Source of the DNA: Ditylenchus dipsaci | Lineage: Eukaryota; Nematoda; Chromadorea; Rhabditida; Anguinidae | Reading direction: 5' to 3' | Length of the DNA stretch: 64,000 nt | Assembly (NCBI GenBank): GCA_004194705.1 | Contig: SADC01000907.1 | Coordinates: 124,001 to 188,000 of the forward strand | Part shown: positions 49,401 to 59,978 of the stretch, piece by piece | Position numbering within the stretch: position 1 is the stretch's first letter | Layout of the letters: each line of letters opens with the position of its first letter | Position numbers and translations under genes: made by a program | Notes under the pieces: model-generated | What the model was told of the DNA's origin: nothing | The model's input: the letters and a program-made list of their open reading frames with translations, nothing else | Databases searched by the model: none

Positions 49401-49825
49401 CCGCTGAAGAAGAGGAAGTGCCTAAGCCAGTCGAAGAAGTCATCCAGCTCCAGGATCCCATACCTAGCTCCACAGTAAAATCCAACCTACTCACAACTGT
49501 GCAATCCAGCGACCTTGGCATACTCTCAAGTTTGCCAAAGTCCACCGTAACTCTGAACCACTCCAGCACGAGTGCCTCTAAAAGCTATGTTTTCAAGCCA
49601 AAAAGAGCCAGAAATGCGTATCAGTTTTGGCAGGGAGAGCACAAAACAAGACTTGCAAAGGAGCATCCCAAAATCAACGGAGCCAAGATGACCAGTCTCA
49701 TTGCAAAAGAGTGGAAAAAAGTAGCGGATAGGAGCAGATGGGTGAAAATGGCAGCTGACGAAAAAGAGGCTTACAAGAAAATCGCAGAAAATAAGCAAAA
49801 TATTGTTGTTACTAAGAACAGTTGA
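46428..49825 (+). CDS. HMG-box protein (348 aa if separate; kinase C-terminus if fused)
   Basis: Predicted chromatin/DNA-binding protein. Exons 46428-46475 (within an exon starting at 46357), 46534-46869 and 49163-49825, all phase 0. The C-terminal box (about residues 265-335: KPKRARNAYQFWQGEHK, then HPKINGAKMTSLIAKEWKKV and MAADEKEAYKKIAE) is a recognisable HMG box. A more divergent box-like segment precedes it (AEKLWTDANYLRIL, LRSKWQACHKRNKWMKLAAE). Between them is a low-complexity Pro/Val/Glu linker. The first part is basic (KKKRAASKRLK). The first ATG overlaps the kinase stop (ATGA, 46428-46431). The frame is also open upstream to 46359, so the same residues may instead be the tail of the kinase. 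No close orthologue is recognised. Confidence 0.7.
46976..48011. mobile_element. TTAA-flanked foldback (1.04 kb)
   Basis: TTAA-CACTGGAACGGCGAATTGTA at the left and ACAATCCGACGTTCCAGTG-TTAA at the right are complementary. Outer arms (46980-47160 and 47830-48007) and an inner palindrome (47520-47655 and 47675-47810, CCATGGTCGATTTGC and GCAAATCGACCATGG) fold on themselves. The left flank is a fragment of the 12.96-kb foldback family. It lies in the second HMG-gene intron. Confidence 0.75.
48474..48955. repeat. GC-rich palindromic repeat (GGCGCCGGCG-type)
   Basis: Blocks of GCGCCGGCGGCGCGCCGGCG surround an AT-rich core (48620-48775). Outer ends CATACCTGCACGC and GCGTGCAAGTATG are complementary, so it is probably a mobile foldback. 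A related short block occurs at 63008-63032 and 63276-63300. Composition is wholly unlike the surroundings. Confidence 0.75.
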
Positions 49826-49884
49826 GGATTTTTTAGGTGATATTGTATTCTGTTATTACATTTTTGTGCAAGAAAAAATATTTA

Positions 49885-49890
49885 AATAAA
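49885..49890 (+). terminator. Poly(A) signal for HMG-box gene
   Basis: AATAAA 60 bp after the stop codon at 49823-49825 and near the end of coding-like sequence; plausible 3' end. Confidence 0.5.
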
Positions 49891-49978
49891 GTATAATATA
49901 TATGCCTAAATATCCTAACTTAAACCAGAAAATAGTTGGATTTAAATTTGGGTTTTCGATGTTACATTTTGGCTCTAG

Positions 49979-50326
49979 TTAAAGGACCATCGCCCTTGAT
50001 GACAATGGCAATTTCGAATTTTTAAATTTGCGTAGGACATCTATTTCGAAAATTTTTGTCAAATTATTTTTTGTATTCATTCAAAATTTTTTTAAAATTT
50101 AGAACCATCCAGTGGATGGCATCCACTAGTCGAGCCCAACTTTGCTTGACCGTGCCAGATCGGACGACTTCGCCGCTTTCCATTGAGGTATAACTTATTA
50201 TGGCTACTAATCGACACGGCTCGTAGCTTACATGAAATTTAAAATTAAAATGCAAATAAAAAAATGATTCCCCGTCGATTCAAAAACTCGAAATTGCCAT
50301 TTTCATCAACGGCGATGGTCCTTTAA
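49979..50326. mobile_element. TTAA-flanked MITE, AGGACCAT family
   Basis: TTAA-AGGACCATCGCC at the left and GGCGATGGTCCT-TTAA at the right. The interior contains TAGTCGAGCCCAACTTTG and GTGCCAGATCGGACGACTT, whose complements are in the left arm of the 26,325-31,339 element, so this is probably a derivative of that larger element. Confidence 0.8.
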
Positions 50327-50448
50327 GAAGCTGGCAAAGAGCTATAAATACACTTTTCCTACCCTTCGCAATAGAGACCAAGTGCAGTACTTTCAGGGTA
50401 TGGATCTGTCTTTATTTGTTAAATTTGTCCTTATTTCTCTGGCCTGGT

Positions 50449-51164
50449 GACCGATGAGGGTAAATAATGGCAGACAAGTCATTTGAATATTCATTTTAGC
50501 AGTTGATACTCTTGCTTCTGCAAACACTTTGCAACATTTTTAGAACAAAATTTTCAAACCCATATTCACATATGCAACATTTACAGATTGACATTTGCAG
50601 ACCTGACATCCGCAGACACGACTTTTGCAGACCCACGTTTTAAAGTTTTTTAGAGGTAAAAGAGACGTTCACGGCTACCTTTTGATATTGGTTTCTCCTT
50701 CTATGGTGCTATCTTCAAAAATTATAAATTTATCGTTACTGCAACAAATATTGGTCTGAAAATGTCCTGTCTGTTGATGTGTGTTTGCAATTGTTTGTCG
50801 GTCTGCAAATGTAGCATCTGTGGATGTGGTTCTGCAAGTAACGCGTCGTGGATAACGTGGAGATGTCGCATTTGTAAATGTCCACATATAAATATAACTT
50901 TTGAAAATGTAAAGTCTGTTAATTACAATACACAAGTGTTAAGCAGTGAAATGTTACATCTGTTAGTGTCGGACCGTAAATGTCGTAATGGAAATGTTAA
51001 GTTACAAATTTCAGACTACAAGTGTCGCATTTCCAAGGGTAACATCTGCAAATGTCGCTATGGTAATGCCGAACAGCACATAATCGATCATAAATGTTGA
51101 ATTAATAATTAGACAACCTGCAAACTAAAATACGCACTTGTTAGCCCTCATCGGTCACTAGGCC
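50449..51164. repeat. Foldback with degenerate AAATGTCGCATCTGC-type repeats
   Basis: Left end GGTGACCGATGAGGG and right end CCCTCATCGGTCAC are complementary. Between them, many diverged copies of a short unit (TGCAAATGTCGCATCTG) run in one direction on the right half and in the opposite direction on the left half (CAGACCTGACATCCGCAGAC). This gives a long imperfect hairpin. Confidence 0.7.
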
Positions 51165-51967
51165 ATTTCTGTCATACAAATTTTATTTTTCAGCACCTAA
51201 AGAGCAATAAGCACTGGACAAAATATCATTTTTTCTAAAATACCCTAAATGTCCTTATTTTAAACAAATGCCCTAATTTTCAAAATTTGAGATCATTTCC
51301 CTGGTTACTTAAGATTTATAGCGACTACCCCAGAAACTATTAATTTTTTTGTTCATTTGTTCATCGGTAGAGTCCATTATAAAGCAAAACCTCGATGTAA
51401 AGCAACCAACATCCACCAACAATTTTTTTTTAAATTCTGTTTTAACGGTCTGCTTCTAAATATTGTAAGCATCTAGACTTCACCGATCGTCTTTTATATA
51501 CCTAAGATTTTTCCTTTTCAAAAAGCAAAACCTCAAAATTTTCGGTCATCTAATTAAAAAAAAGGCAGTCCCCTCGGTAAAGTTAAAATTAAAGTTTGTC
51601 CAGCAACGATTTTTTCTGAAAGCTTTAAAAGCAGCATTTCAAAGTGTAATTTTGATTTGGGAGCTAAAAGCAAAAGAATTATTTATAATTTAAATGTAAA
51701 ATGTTGTGAATACTCAAATTTTTGTAAAAAAATTACTCTGTTTCTTCATTATCATATTCCTCCTTTGTCAGTCTGCAAACTACAATGGCTAAATGAGCAA
51801 AGGTACAGATTGATAATTAAAGGCTTAAAAAATTATTCAACTGATACTTTTCGATCGTAAATTTAATCAAGTGGGCCCTCGATAAGTGGTCAAAAAATAT
51901 TGCCTCAAATTAAGACGCTATTCCTAGAAATACTTGTAATGTACACTTCAATTTATAGTTTGCAAAT

Positions 51968-54387
51968 ATGCTTTGCAAAAAGCTGAGAAGACATCTGGTA
52001 ATTAATATGAGTATTTGCAAGGTTTTTTTACTACACTTGAAATAAATAAATTTAACGAGTATATATTTAGATATTTTGCGTGATTTCATTGCCAGCTTTG
52101 GCAGTTCTGTTCAACGAATACTTAGTATATTACTTGTTTCTGAATAAATGCTCTTGGCCTAGAGTAGACAATGAAACAACTAATGTGATGGTGCTTGCAG
52201 ATATTCATTTGCTAGGTGTTCGCAGAGGATATTTGGTAGACAAACTCAGGAGGTTTGCAATAACAATTTATTACGAGTATGACGAACCATTACATCGGAT
52301 TTAAGTTAATTTTTCGGTGCTATCGTTAGGATTCACTGCAGCAATTGCTAATATTTTGCTGGGAAATAGGAATAGACTTGCATAAATTGACCTTTGGCAT
52401 GTTGCGGCAGTCATTCAGAAAATATCTCAACATTTACCTTGGTATAACACGCCTCCAAATAAAAATTTTTGTTTTTGACTGACTTTTGGTGGGTAAAGCA
52501 TGTTTTGGTCCCGTTGACTACTTTTTTCAAAATGATCCAGAATGACCATCCATTAATTCTGACTTAGAATAAGACCCACCGAATTAACTTAGAGTTTCTC
52601 GTATATTACTCGATTTTGGAGGCATATTATATACCAAGCCAATTCACAGAAATTTGTTCAATAACTAAACAATTCATTCTTAGAGAATGGCAAATGTATA
52701 TAGCCTTTCAAACAGCAATGAGTCTGTTTTCACCTCAAGCAGTCTTTTTTCTTGGTAAAATATCTGTTATTAATAAAAAAATATATACATTTCGGAAACT
52801 GCAGGAGATCTGTTTGACGAAGGTCTTTGGGGTGATGATGCCACTTTTTCAACCTACACTCGTCGATTTGACTCTTTGTTTTTTACTCCGAAAAATACTA
52901 GAAGATTCTTTGCTGTTGGTAACCACGATATAGGCTTTCATGACGAGTAAGTCTGACAATTTTTTTCACCTTAAAAGTTAAATTTTATATAAACCCAAAT
53001 TTTAGAATCACTCCCCAACTTTTAAAGCGTTTCACCACTCATTTTAACATTCCCAATGGAGTAGAACATGTGGAGCTGAATAATCACATCTTCGTTCTGA
53101 TCAACTCCATGGCTCTTGAGGGTGACCATTGTTGGTTGTGTTCAAAAGCTGAGAATGAAATCGACAGATTTAGTCAAATACTCAATTGCACAAACACTCA
53201 AAACATATCATGCAACTCTTCGCTTACCATACCCTATTCTAGACCCATATTGATGCAGCATTTTCCCCTCTTCAGGTGGTTATTTACAGTCAAAACTCGG
53301 TTATACGCCACCCCAGGGGACCATCTTCAGGTGGCATGTAACCGGGGTGTTGGTTGACTAAGAATAAGCCAAATTCAGCCAAATACAGCATATTTAGGGT
53401 GGCGTATGACTGTATATGAAAACTTACAATACATTAGCGCATTATCGATTCATTTCGCTCACTTTTTTATTTCAGTAATCCAGAACTTTAACGCTCCCTT
53501 CTGTGGACTCAATTTAGCTGGAAGTCCGAAAAAATATAAGTAACTATACCTCTGGATTAAACGCCCCCCAGTGGTGGTTGCGAACCGGTTGCGGTCGTTA
53601 AATCGACGGTTTCACTGCATCTTTAACAGCGCTTTACACCGCAAATATTGCTAGACCAGAAGTGTTTTCACCTTGAAAAAGTGTTCTGTCTAAGTTTTTA
53701 AAAGTATAATACATGCAACGATGTCAGATAGCTATGCCCTTGCCCCAAATGCTACAAATCATAAATCTTTAATTAAAAAATTCATATTTTTATTAGAAAG
53801 TAGAAGATATTTGGTTATCCTGGAAATTTCAGAAAAAGTGATGAAAGCTGTGAAGACTCCAACGATCTAGCTCCTCCTGGCATCATCGAAGACCAATTTC
53901 GTCAAAAACTGGACTGTTTGTCAGAAAACTCGACCCTTTATTTAATTGAAAAGTTGAAGCCAAGAGCAGCTTTTGGAGGGCATGTTCATTTTGGATGTAG
54001 AACAAGGTTAGTTATATTTTCAAATTTAAATATGTTCTGAAAGCATTATCGTCTCCAGAATCAAAATCCTGGTTTATAACTTCAATCAAAAAGAACAATT
54101 TTATATTGTTTTTCAGCTGGAAAAAGCCGGTAAGTTTCGTAGAATACACAGTGCCTTCGGTTTCTTCGAGAAACAACTGGAGTCCATCCTTCCATCTTGT
54201 CTCCATTTACTCTGACCAAGTACATGTAGAAAGTTGTTTTCTTCCCAACGAGTACTTTATTTTCACTTTTTACGGAATTTTTATTTTCTTGTGGATTGTT
54301 ATTTTATGCTCTTGTATAAAGAAAAATCAAGTTCACAAAAGGCATCATTTACTTCCAAGTTCTTCTACCAAAATAAATTTGGAGTAA
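51968..54387 (+). CDS. MPPE1: Metallophosphoesterase 1 (PGAP5) (379 aa)
   Basis: GPI-anchor remodelling enzyme of the early secretory pathway. In other animals MPPE1/PGAP5 removes a side-chain ethanolamine-phosphate from GPI-anchored proteins, which helps their ER exit. Exons 51968-51997, 52071-52252, 52684-52754, 52805-52946, 53006-53275, 53833-54006, 54117-54387; total 1,140 nt and all phases match. An N-terminal membrane anchor (residues about 11-32) is followed by CSWPRV, then the calcineurin-like metal site: LADIHLLG, FFLGDLFDEG, VGNHDIGFH, QHFPLFR and GGHVHF, so all five metal motifs are present. SVSSRNNWSPSF near the end is family-typical, and a second membrane segment (about 335-355) closes the protein before a basic tail. 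It is complete, with a 10-codon first exon chosen for its ATG, donor and phase. Confidence 0.95.
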
Positions 54388-54527
54388 TGTTTTTTTATAA
54401 TTAGCATATTTTAAAATCCTTCTAGTCTAATGTTTTCTACTTTTTACTCTTTTTAAAATAACGTGATACTCAATACCTGTTTGGATGTTGCGTTCTGTAA
54501 TATTGTAAATTTAAATAATAAATTAAT

Positions 54528-54533
54528 GCTTTT
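54528..54533 (+). terminator. Possible poly(A) signal for MPPE1
   Basis: AATAAA about 140 bp after the stop codon; another lies at about 54554. The motif is weak evidence in AT-rich DNA. Confidence 0.35.
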
Positions 54534-55184
54534 ATACATATTTTGAGGTCAAATAAATGCAATTTTGAAGTACAGGGTGTTTTTTCTAAAATTAAAGTTT
54601 TTTAGTCTGTAATTTTTTTATCAAGATACGTTTAATAAAAAAAAGTGTATGCTTAAAGTGTATGCTTGTTTGAAAGCCCTGATTGTGCCACTGAAAATGT
54701 GTTTCTTGGTTTTTCAAAATTACTTGCTTTCAGCTGTAAAATAGTTTATTTTAAATTTGTATGACTTTTTGACAAGTTGACAGCTTTTCCCTTACTTTAA
54801 CCGGCACAATTTTCAATTTATTGCTCAACAATAAGATAAAATTTAAGATCATGCTGTAGCGCAACTCAAAAGATTTTACAGGCTAAAACAACATTAATTT
54901 TATTAAACACACGGTAATTCAAACTTAAATAAAGTTGGGAACAGTGTTTTAAGTGCCGTTTTATCGTGAGTTAAGCATGCAATAAATTTTAACCTAAAAA
55001 TAATTCGTACAATAATATCAGAAGTATTTTTTATTATATGCTCTCTAACCCTATTTTTCTTGTGGGTAAAAAAAAAGTACCGAAAATTTAATTTTCTTAT
55101 TTTGTGTCAGGAAGATGTTATCTAAAAGAAAAGAGTGTGTTCTATTATGAAAATCTGGTCAGAAAGTATTTTCGATGTATAAAT

Positions 55185-55581
55185 TAGGGTAGTTCACGAC
55201 CGCTTAATGCATAGTTTCGGTTAACCGGGTCCTGCTCGAAAATTTTGACAGAATCTCAACAAGCTTTTAGTACCATTAGATGTGCAAGGAGTTTTGAGTA
55301 CCCCATTAAAGAGATCATCGAAAACCAAAGGAAATTATAATCCACCTAAAATTGAAAAAACGGCCAATAGAGACCATATATTTGCGCCCGGTTAACCGGG
55401 TCAGTTTTTTTAGTCTTTTTTTGGCTGTTTTTTCAATTTTTAGGTGGATTATAATTTTCTTTGGCTTTCGATCATTCCTTGCGCATCTAATGGTACTAAA
55501 AACTTGTTGAGATTCTGTCAAAATTTTCGAGCGGGACCCGGTTAACCGAAACTATGCATTAACCGGTCGTGAACTACCCTA
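55185..55581. mobile_element. hAT-type foldback with perfect 8-bp target duplication
   Basis: Ends TAGGGTAGTTCACGACCG and the exact complement CGGTCGTGAACTACCCTA are flanked by GTATAAAT on both sides (55177-55184 and 55582-55589). The arms are complementary over most of their length (GGTTAACCGGGTC appears on both sides), making a near-complete hairpin of 397 bp. No coding capacity. Confidence 0.9.
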
Positions 55582-58500
55582 GTATAAATGTATCAAGTTT
55601 TGGGCTATTTAAGGTGAGATCACTTAACACGTTTTCGCCCGAATGTATATTTGGTCATATTACAGTAGACATGGTCATTTTTAGGTGTGAAATGAGTGTG
55701 TTTATTATACACGACGGTGTTATTACTTTCTAAGAAAGTTTAAATATTTTGACAAAAATGGGTTAAATAATCTGTGTGTTGACACCATGCTGTCTGCAAC
55801 AAAACACCCTACACTGGCTGTCCAATCTCTTTTTCATTTTCATCACCGCCCAATTGTCAGCTCAATTTATCTTGTCACCCTCTTGATGTGCACCAATCTC
55901 TTCTATCTAGAATACCAATGAATTTTTTTATTCCGACGCAATATGGTGTACACTTAAGTGTGTGTGATGCTTTAGGATCTTGCTCATTTGCATTCTGCTT
56001 CTTGTTGATATAGACACTCACTTGTTGGTCTCGTCGTTCCAGAAGATTTATTAGTCCCTTCATTTGCAGCAAAAGCTATATGGTGGCTCCACAAAAGGGC
56101 ACAAATGTGGCTGTCCCTGTGGGAGCTGCCCCAAAACTTAGTTGTCCACCCATTGAGCAAAAAGAGGACAGTGAGGACAAACCTTGACGATACTCCAACC
56201 CCGCTTCTCTGGGACTCATCCATTGTTTGCGCTCATTCACACAGTAAGGGTGTTGAAACTAAAGTTGTTATTGCACAACTTCCTACTCTCCTTTGTCCCA
56301 TGACCGTATAAAGCAGGAATTTCTAACTTTCGCATGCAAAAATGTAGTAAACTAACGTAGCTTATCGATGCTCAGTGGCCCTTTTTATCGTCTTTTCTTT
56401 TATGAATGACCATATTTATCTGGAGTTTTTTTTTATTAATCGAAAAATATCCATTTTAGAATTTGATATCGGAAAATATAAAAAAATTAATTAACACAAA
56501 GATTAACACAAAGAAATTTCCATATTATTTTTGTAGTTACTATAAATGCTGTAATTATGACTCATGGGCGATAATTTCTCAGCCTCTTGTAAAATTCTTC
56601 AAAACAGTCAATAACGACTCTCAAATTGCTAAAAAGGGTAGGCTATAATTAGAGCACAGGCCGCGATAACATACTTTAAGGTATGATCCTACATTTTTGT
56701 TATTGCAAAACTGATAAAGGGAAACTTCTTTAGTCTGGGCCCCAGACTCTGGGGGAGGGCGTGGGTTGGATGGGGACTATTTTATAAATTTTTTTCGTGT
56801 ATCATGCTTTAACATCCCATATTTCTATATCCTAAAAACAACAAAAACATTGTTTTCTGACACTTTTCACATATAAATCGACTTTTATTAATTTTTTCAC
56901 TAAAATCTGAATTTTCGCCCGGGGAACAAGGTAAATCAAGGTTTTTGGTCAAATCTTAGCCAAAGAATCAATTTTTCATGCATGCAGAAAAGTGTCATAA
57001 AACCATGTTTCTTTGGAGACGTTTAAACCTGATTTATGAAAAGTTATGAAATTCGCCTCGCATACTAAACAAGTTCCGGTAAAGAATTTAAGCAAGCGTA
57101 AAATATGAAACATTTCTATTTAATTTTTTTTTTCAATCTGTAAAACTAACAAAAGACTTTACGCAGCAAAAAAGGTACCATCAGTTCACCAATAAATAAA
57201 TTGAAAGCCAAGCATTAGATTTTACAAAACAAAATTCACACTTAAAATACCAATAATATCACCAGTGGTTTCCCTAAGGAATGACTGCTCGCCAAACCCA
57301 GACGTCATCATAATTATGCAAATTCTTATCCAACTCTCCAAGATCCAATCAATTCCATCCAACTGAAATGGTTGTGTCATCATTCTAGCCCAGCTAATTG
57401 AGTGACACCTCTCTGGCTGTTTACCACCCAACAAACCTCCATACTTCAATCCCTCCATTTTCAACATTTTGTCTCTTCGTCTAAAAAATCCAGGCAAGCC
57501 AAATCACACGCAATCTCCAGGTTTAACGAGGCCCATTTGTTGTGGCCAGTTAATGCTGCTTTCAACACCCTAATTTGGGAGGAGATGCTTTTATTGGCCT
57601 GTATAGCACCTAGTTTTTGTGGATAAAGATTATAAAACAAGGAGCAGCAAAGGACATTCCAGTCAGCACTGGATTAGGGGGTATTGTAGAAGGCATCAAT
57701 CTGCTGCCTCTCTTCTGAATAATGGGCTGCTAGTAGTGCGGAAAGATGTCTTTGATAGACGCCAATGAGAGCCAAAGAACATCTCCCTGGGGCACAAACC
57801 ACACCAATTTCATGTGTTGACAAATGGCCTCTTGCTGAGTGTTGATTTCTTTGCTTGGCTTTTGTCTTGCTGCCTTAGACGTCTTAATTTCCTTGCCTCG
57901 CTTGCAAAAGAACAATATTTGCAAGTTTAGAGAGTGCGGCAAAATGAAAGTTTTAGTCAATTTGAAATAAGCGGTAGTTGTTATAGGAAATACAGTAAAA
58001 CCAAAAAATTTATGCATGACAAAATTTAGAAAATCAGTTCCTTGAATGTGATTTTTTCTTCAATAAAATAAAAAATTGAATTGTTTGAAATAAAATATCC
58101 TGAGGTTTTTCATGCCTCTGATTGCCCTTAAAAGAATCAACATTGTGTAATGATATTTTGTGTGAATTTTAACGATTTTGTGTAAGAGCTGCGAGATGAA
58201 ATATGTTCTTACGCCTTATCCCAGACTACCGTTTTTAATTTATATTTTCAAAAACTTTTCTCAGTGTCTTTTATCAATTTTATGGTCTTTTAGCTATTTT
58301 CATTGACTCAAAAGTTTAAAAATTTAATAAATTAAAAAACCCTGACTTTAAAACTGTAGTCCGGATGAAATATAAAATTCAAAATTATCAAATGCATAAA
58401 AAAGGTGCCCTCGAAAATATACTTTTCAAAACGTTTCTCGAATAGTCTCTAGGGATATATGTATATGTAAAGATACTTATAGAATATATTTGGCCGCTTC

Positions 58501-59904
58501 GCGGCCAAAGCAGCAAGAGTTATCGAAATGCATAAAAACCCTTTTTGCCACGGCCCAAGTAAAAAAAAAAGAAGGTAAGACAGACAGAATATAGAAATTT
58601 ATCTTCAAAAACGCAACATAGTTACGTATACAAAGAACCCAATATCGCTGTAGGAGCACCTAACCCAGACTTTCAAGTAGTTTCAAGCACACTTGAATGT
58701 ATAAAAAAACTGTTTTGACAGTAAGATGGTATACATAATAATAAAATCTAAAAAAACTTACGCTAAAAGTTATTTGTTTGCATATAATGGAAGATAATCA
58801 AAAAACACTACCGAGTCTTAATGTTTGCACGTATGCTCACTTTTCAAGCATAAGTATGAGAAATTATACAGATTTGGTTTGTTTATTTTTAATAAATTTT
58901 TTATTGCAACAGTGGTGAAACATGTAAAAAATTTGTTAGCCGCCTACTATGTTCTAACCAATAGTTTAAAGTCCGTGTTTGTGAAAACCATAGACACAAT
59001 TAACTCTAAGATCACAGGTAGGTCAACATTGATCCCAAAACACACTTTTAAAGGATGTACAGTCTGCCCTCGACATAATGTCACATTTAGGTGCTAGCCT
59101 AAACCGTGCTGTGCAACATTGTTTTGCCTACTTTTTGCGAGCTTTGTTGTAGAAGAGGAGGGGACAGAGTCAGTGCCTGAGTTCAGTCCCGCTCGACCCA
59201 AACTTACAAGAATGCCTGGAGTTCCTCTCGGTATGCAGTAAAGTCACGTAGTAGAGTCACGCTCGGTCTCTGATAAACATCTCTACTGTTAAACAGTGAT
59301 TTCAAAAGCAGCATATTATGCGGTTGAAGTCAATGGAAACCGAAACTTAAAAAATTATCGTTGAAAAATTAGAAGGACAGTAAGTCCAGTCTATTCTCAC
59401 TTATCCGAGACTTTATCATCATCCGACATCCTAAGTTGGCTGAGATTGGCTTGTCCTCTGTCAAATAACACACCAGTTAACCGACACCCTAAGATAGACT
59501 TCTAGAAGTGTGGGATGAACGAGATTAGACTTCGGTTTTAAACCTAATAAGAAAGAGCGTAAAAGACGAGAGCATCAAAGATGCTTATTTTCACGGTAGA
59601 TTTGTTAATAAAGCTTTTTTGATACATTTTTTGTGCCTACTGTAGAAGAAAACATAAGAAAGTGAAACTAAACTACTTGCCTGAGTACCGCACTCGCAGG
59701 ACAAGGATAAAAAGCTTTTAATAGACTCCGCCCATGCCAAGCTCTTGAGCCTAGCGACAGGGAACAAAGACAATGCCACTCCTCTTTTTCTGCCTGCGAT
59801 TGGAGGGTGGTTTGTCACCAAACCCCAGCTATTGGCCCCCACATATGGTGACACCCTCTTTGTTGGCTAGCTTCATCTGCTAACTACAATTTTTTAGCTA
59901 GTCG

Positions 59905-59913
59905 TATAAAAAG
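59905..59913 (+). promoter_or_regulatory. TATA box upstream of the second basonuclin gene
   Basis: TATAAAAAG lies 74 bp before the first ATG (59979). A start about 30 bp downstream would give a leader of roughly 45 bases. The TTTTAG at 59962-59967 would then be part of the leader rather than a splice acceptor. Confidence 0.5.
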
Positions 59914-59978
59914 TACTTTCCTTTTTAAAATTTTGACTGTTGACCTGTTTCAATTTCACGATTTTAGGAGCTAAGCTA

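Larger units (their letters stand above)
49826..51967. other. Spacer between HMG-box gene and MPPE1
   Basis: Holds the TTAA element 49979-50326 and a foldback with degenerate minisatellite (50449-51164). From 51165 to 51967 the DNA is AT-rich with fragments such as AAAGCAAAACCTCGAT, which is shared with the 31.7-kb foldback. No gene seen. Confidence 0.6.
54388..59978. other. Spacer upstream of second basonuclin gene
   Basis: 54.4-55.2 kb is AT-rich. A perfect-ended foldback occupies 55185-55581. Then follow unique blocks at about 55790-56320 and 57230-57800 that are less AT-biased, carry no open frame I trust, and contain homeodomain/POU-like words (CATAATTATGCAAAT at 57309). 58.0-59.6 kb is mostly AT-rich. 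59640-59870 has a GC-box-like CCGCCC, ATTGG words and CATATG just upstream of a TATA box. These fit a promoter with distal enhancers, by inference only. Confidence 0.5.

Noticed and set aside
49288..49569. 93-codon minus-strand frame
   Set aside because: Antisense shadow of the HMG-box exon; low-complexity Ser/Thr/Gly content.
59640..59870. tRNA or small RNA gene in the GC-richer block before the second basonuclin gene
   Set aside because: No A-box/B-box pair or cloverleaf could be drawn; a promoter-proximal region fits better.
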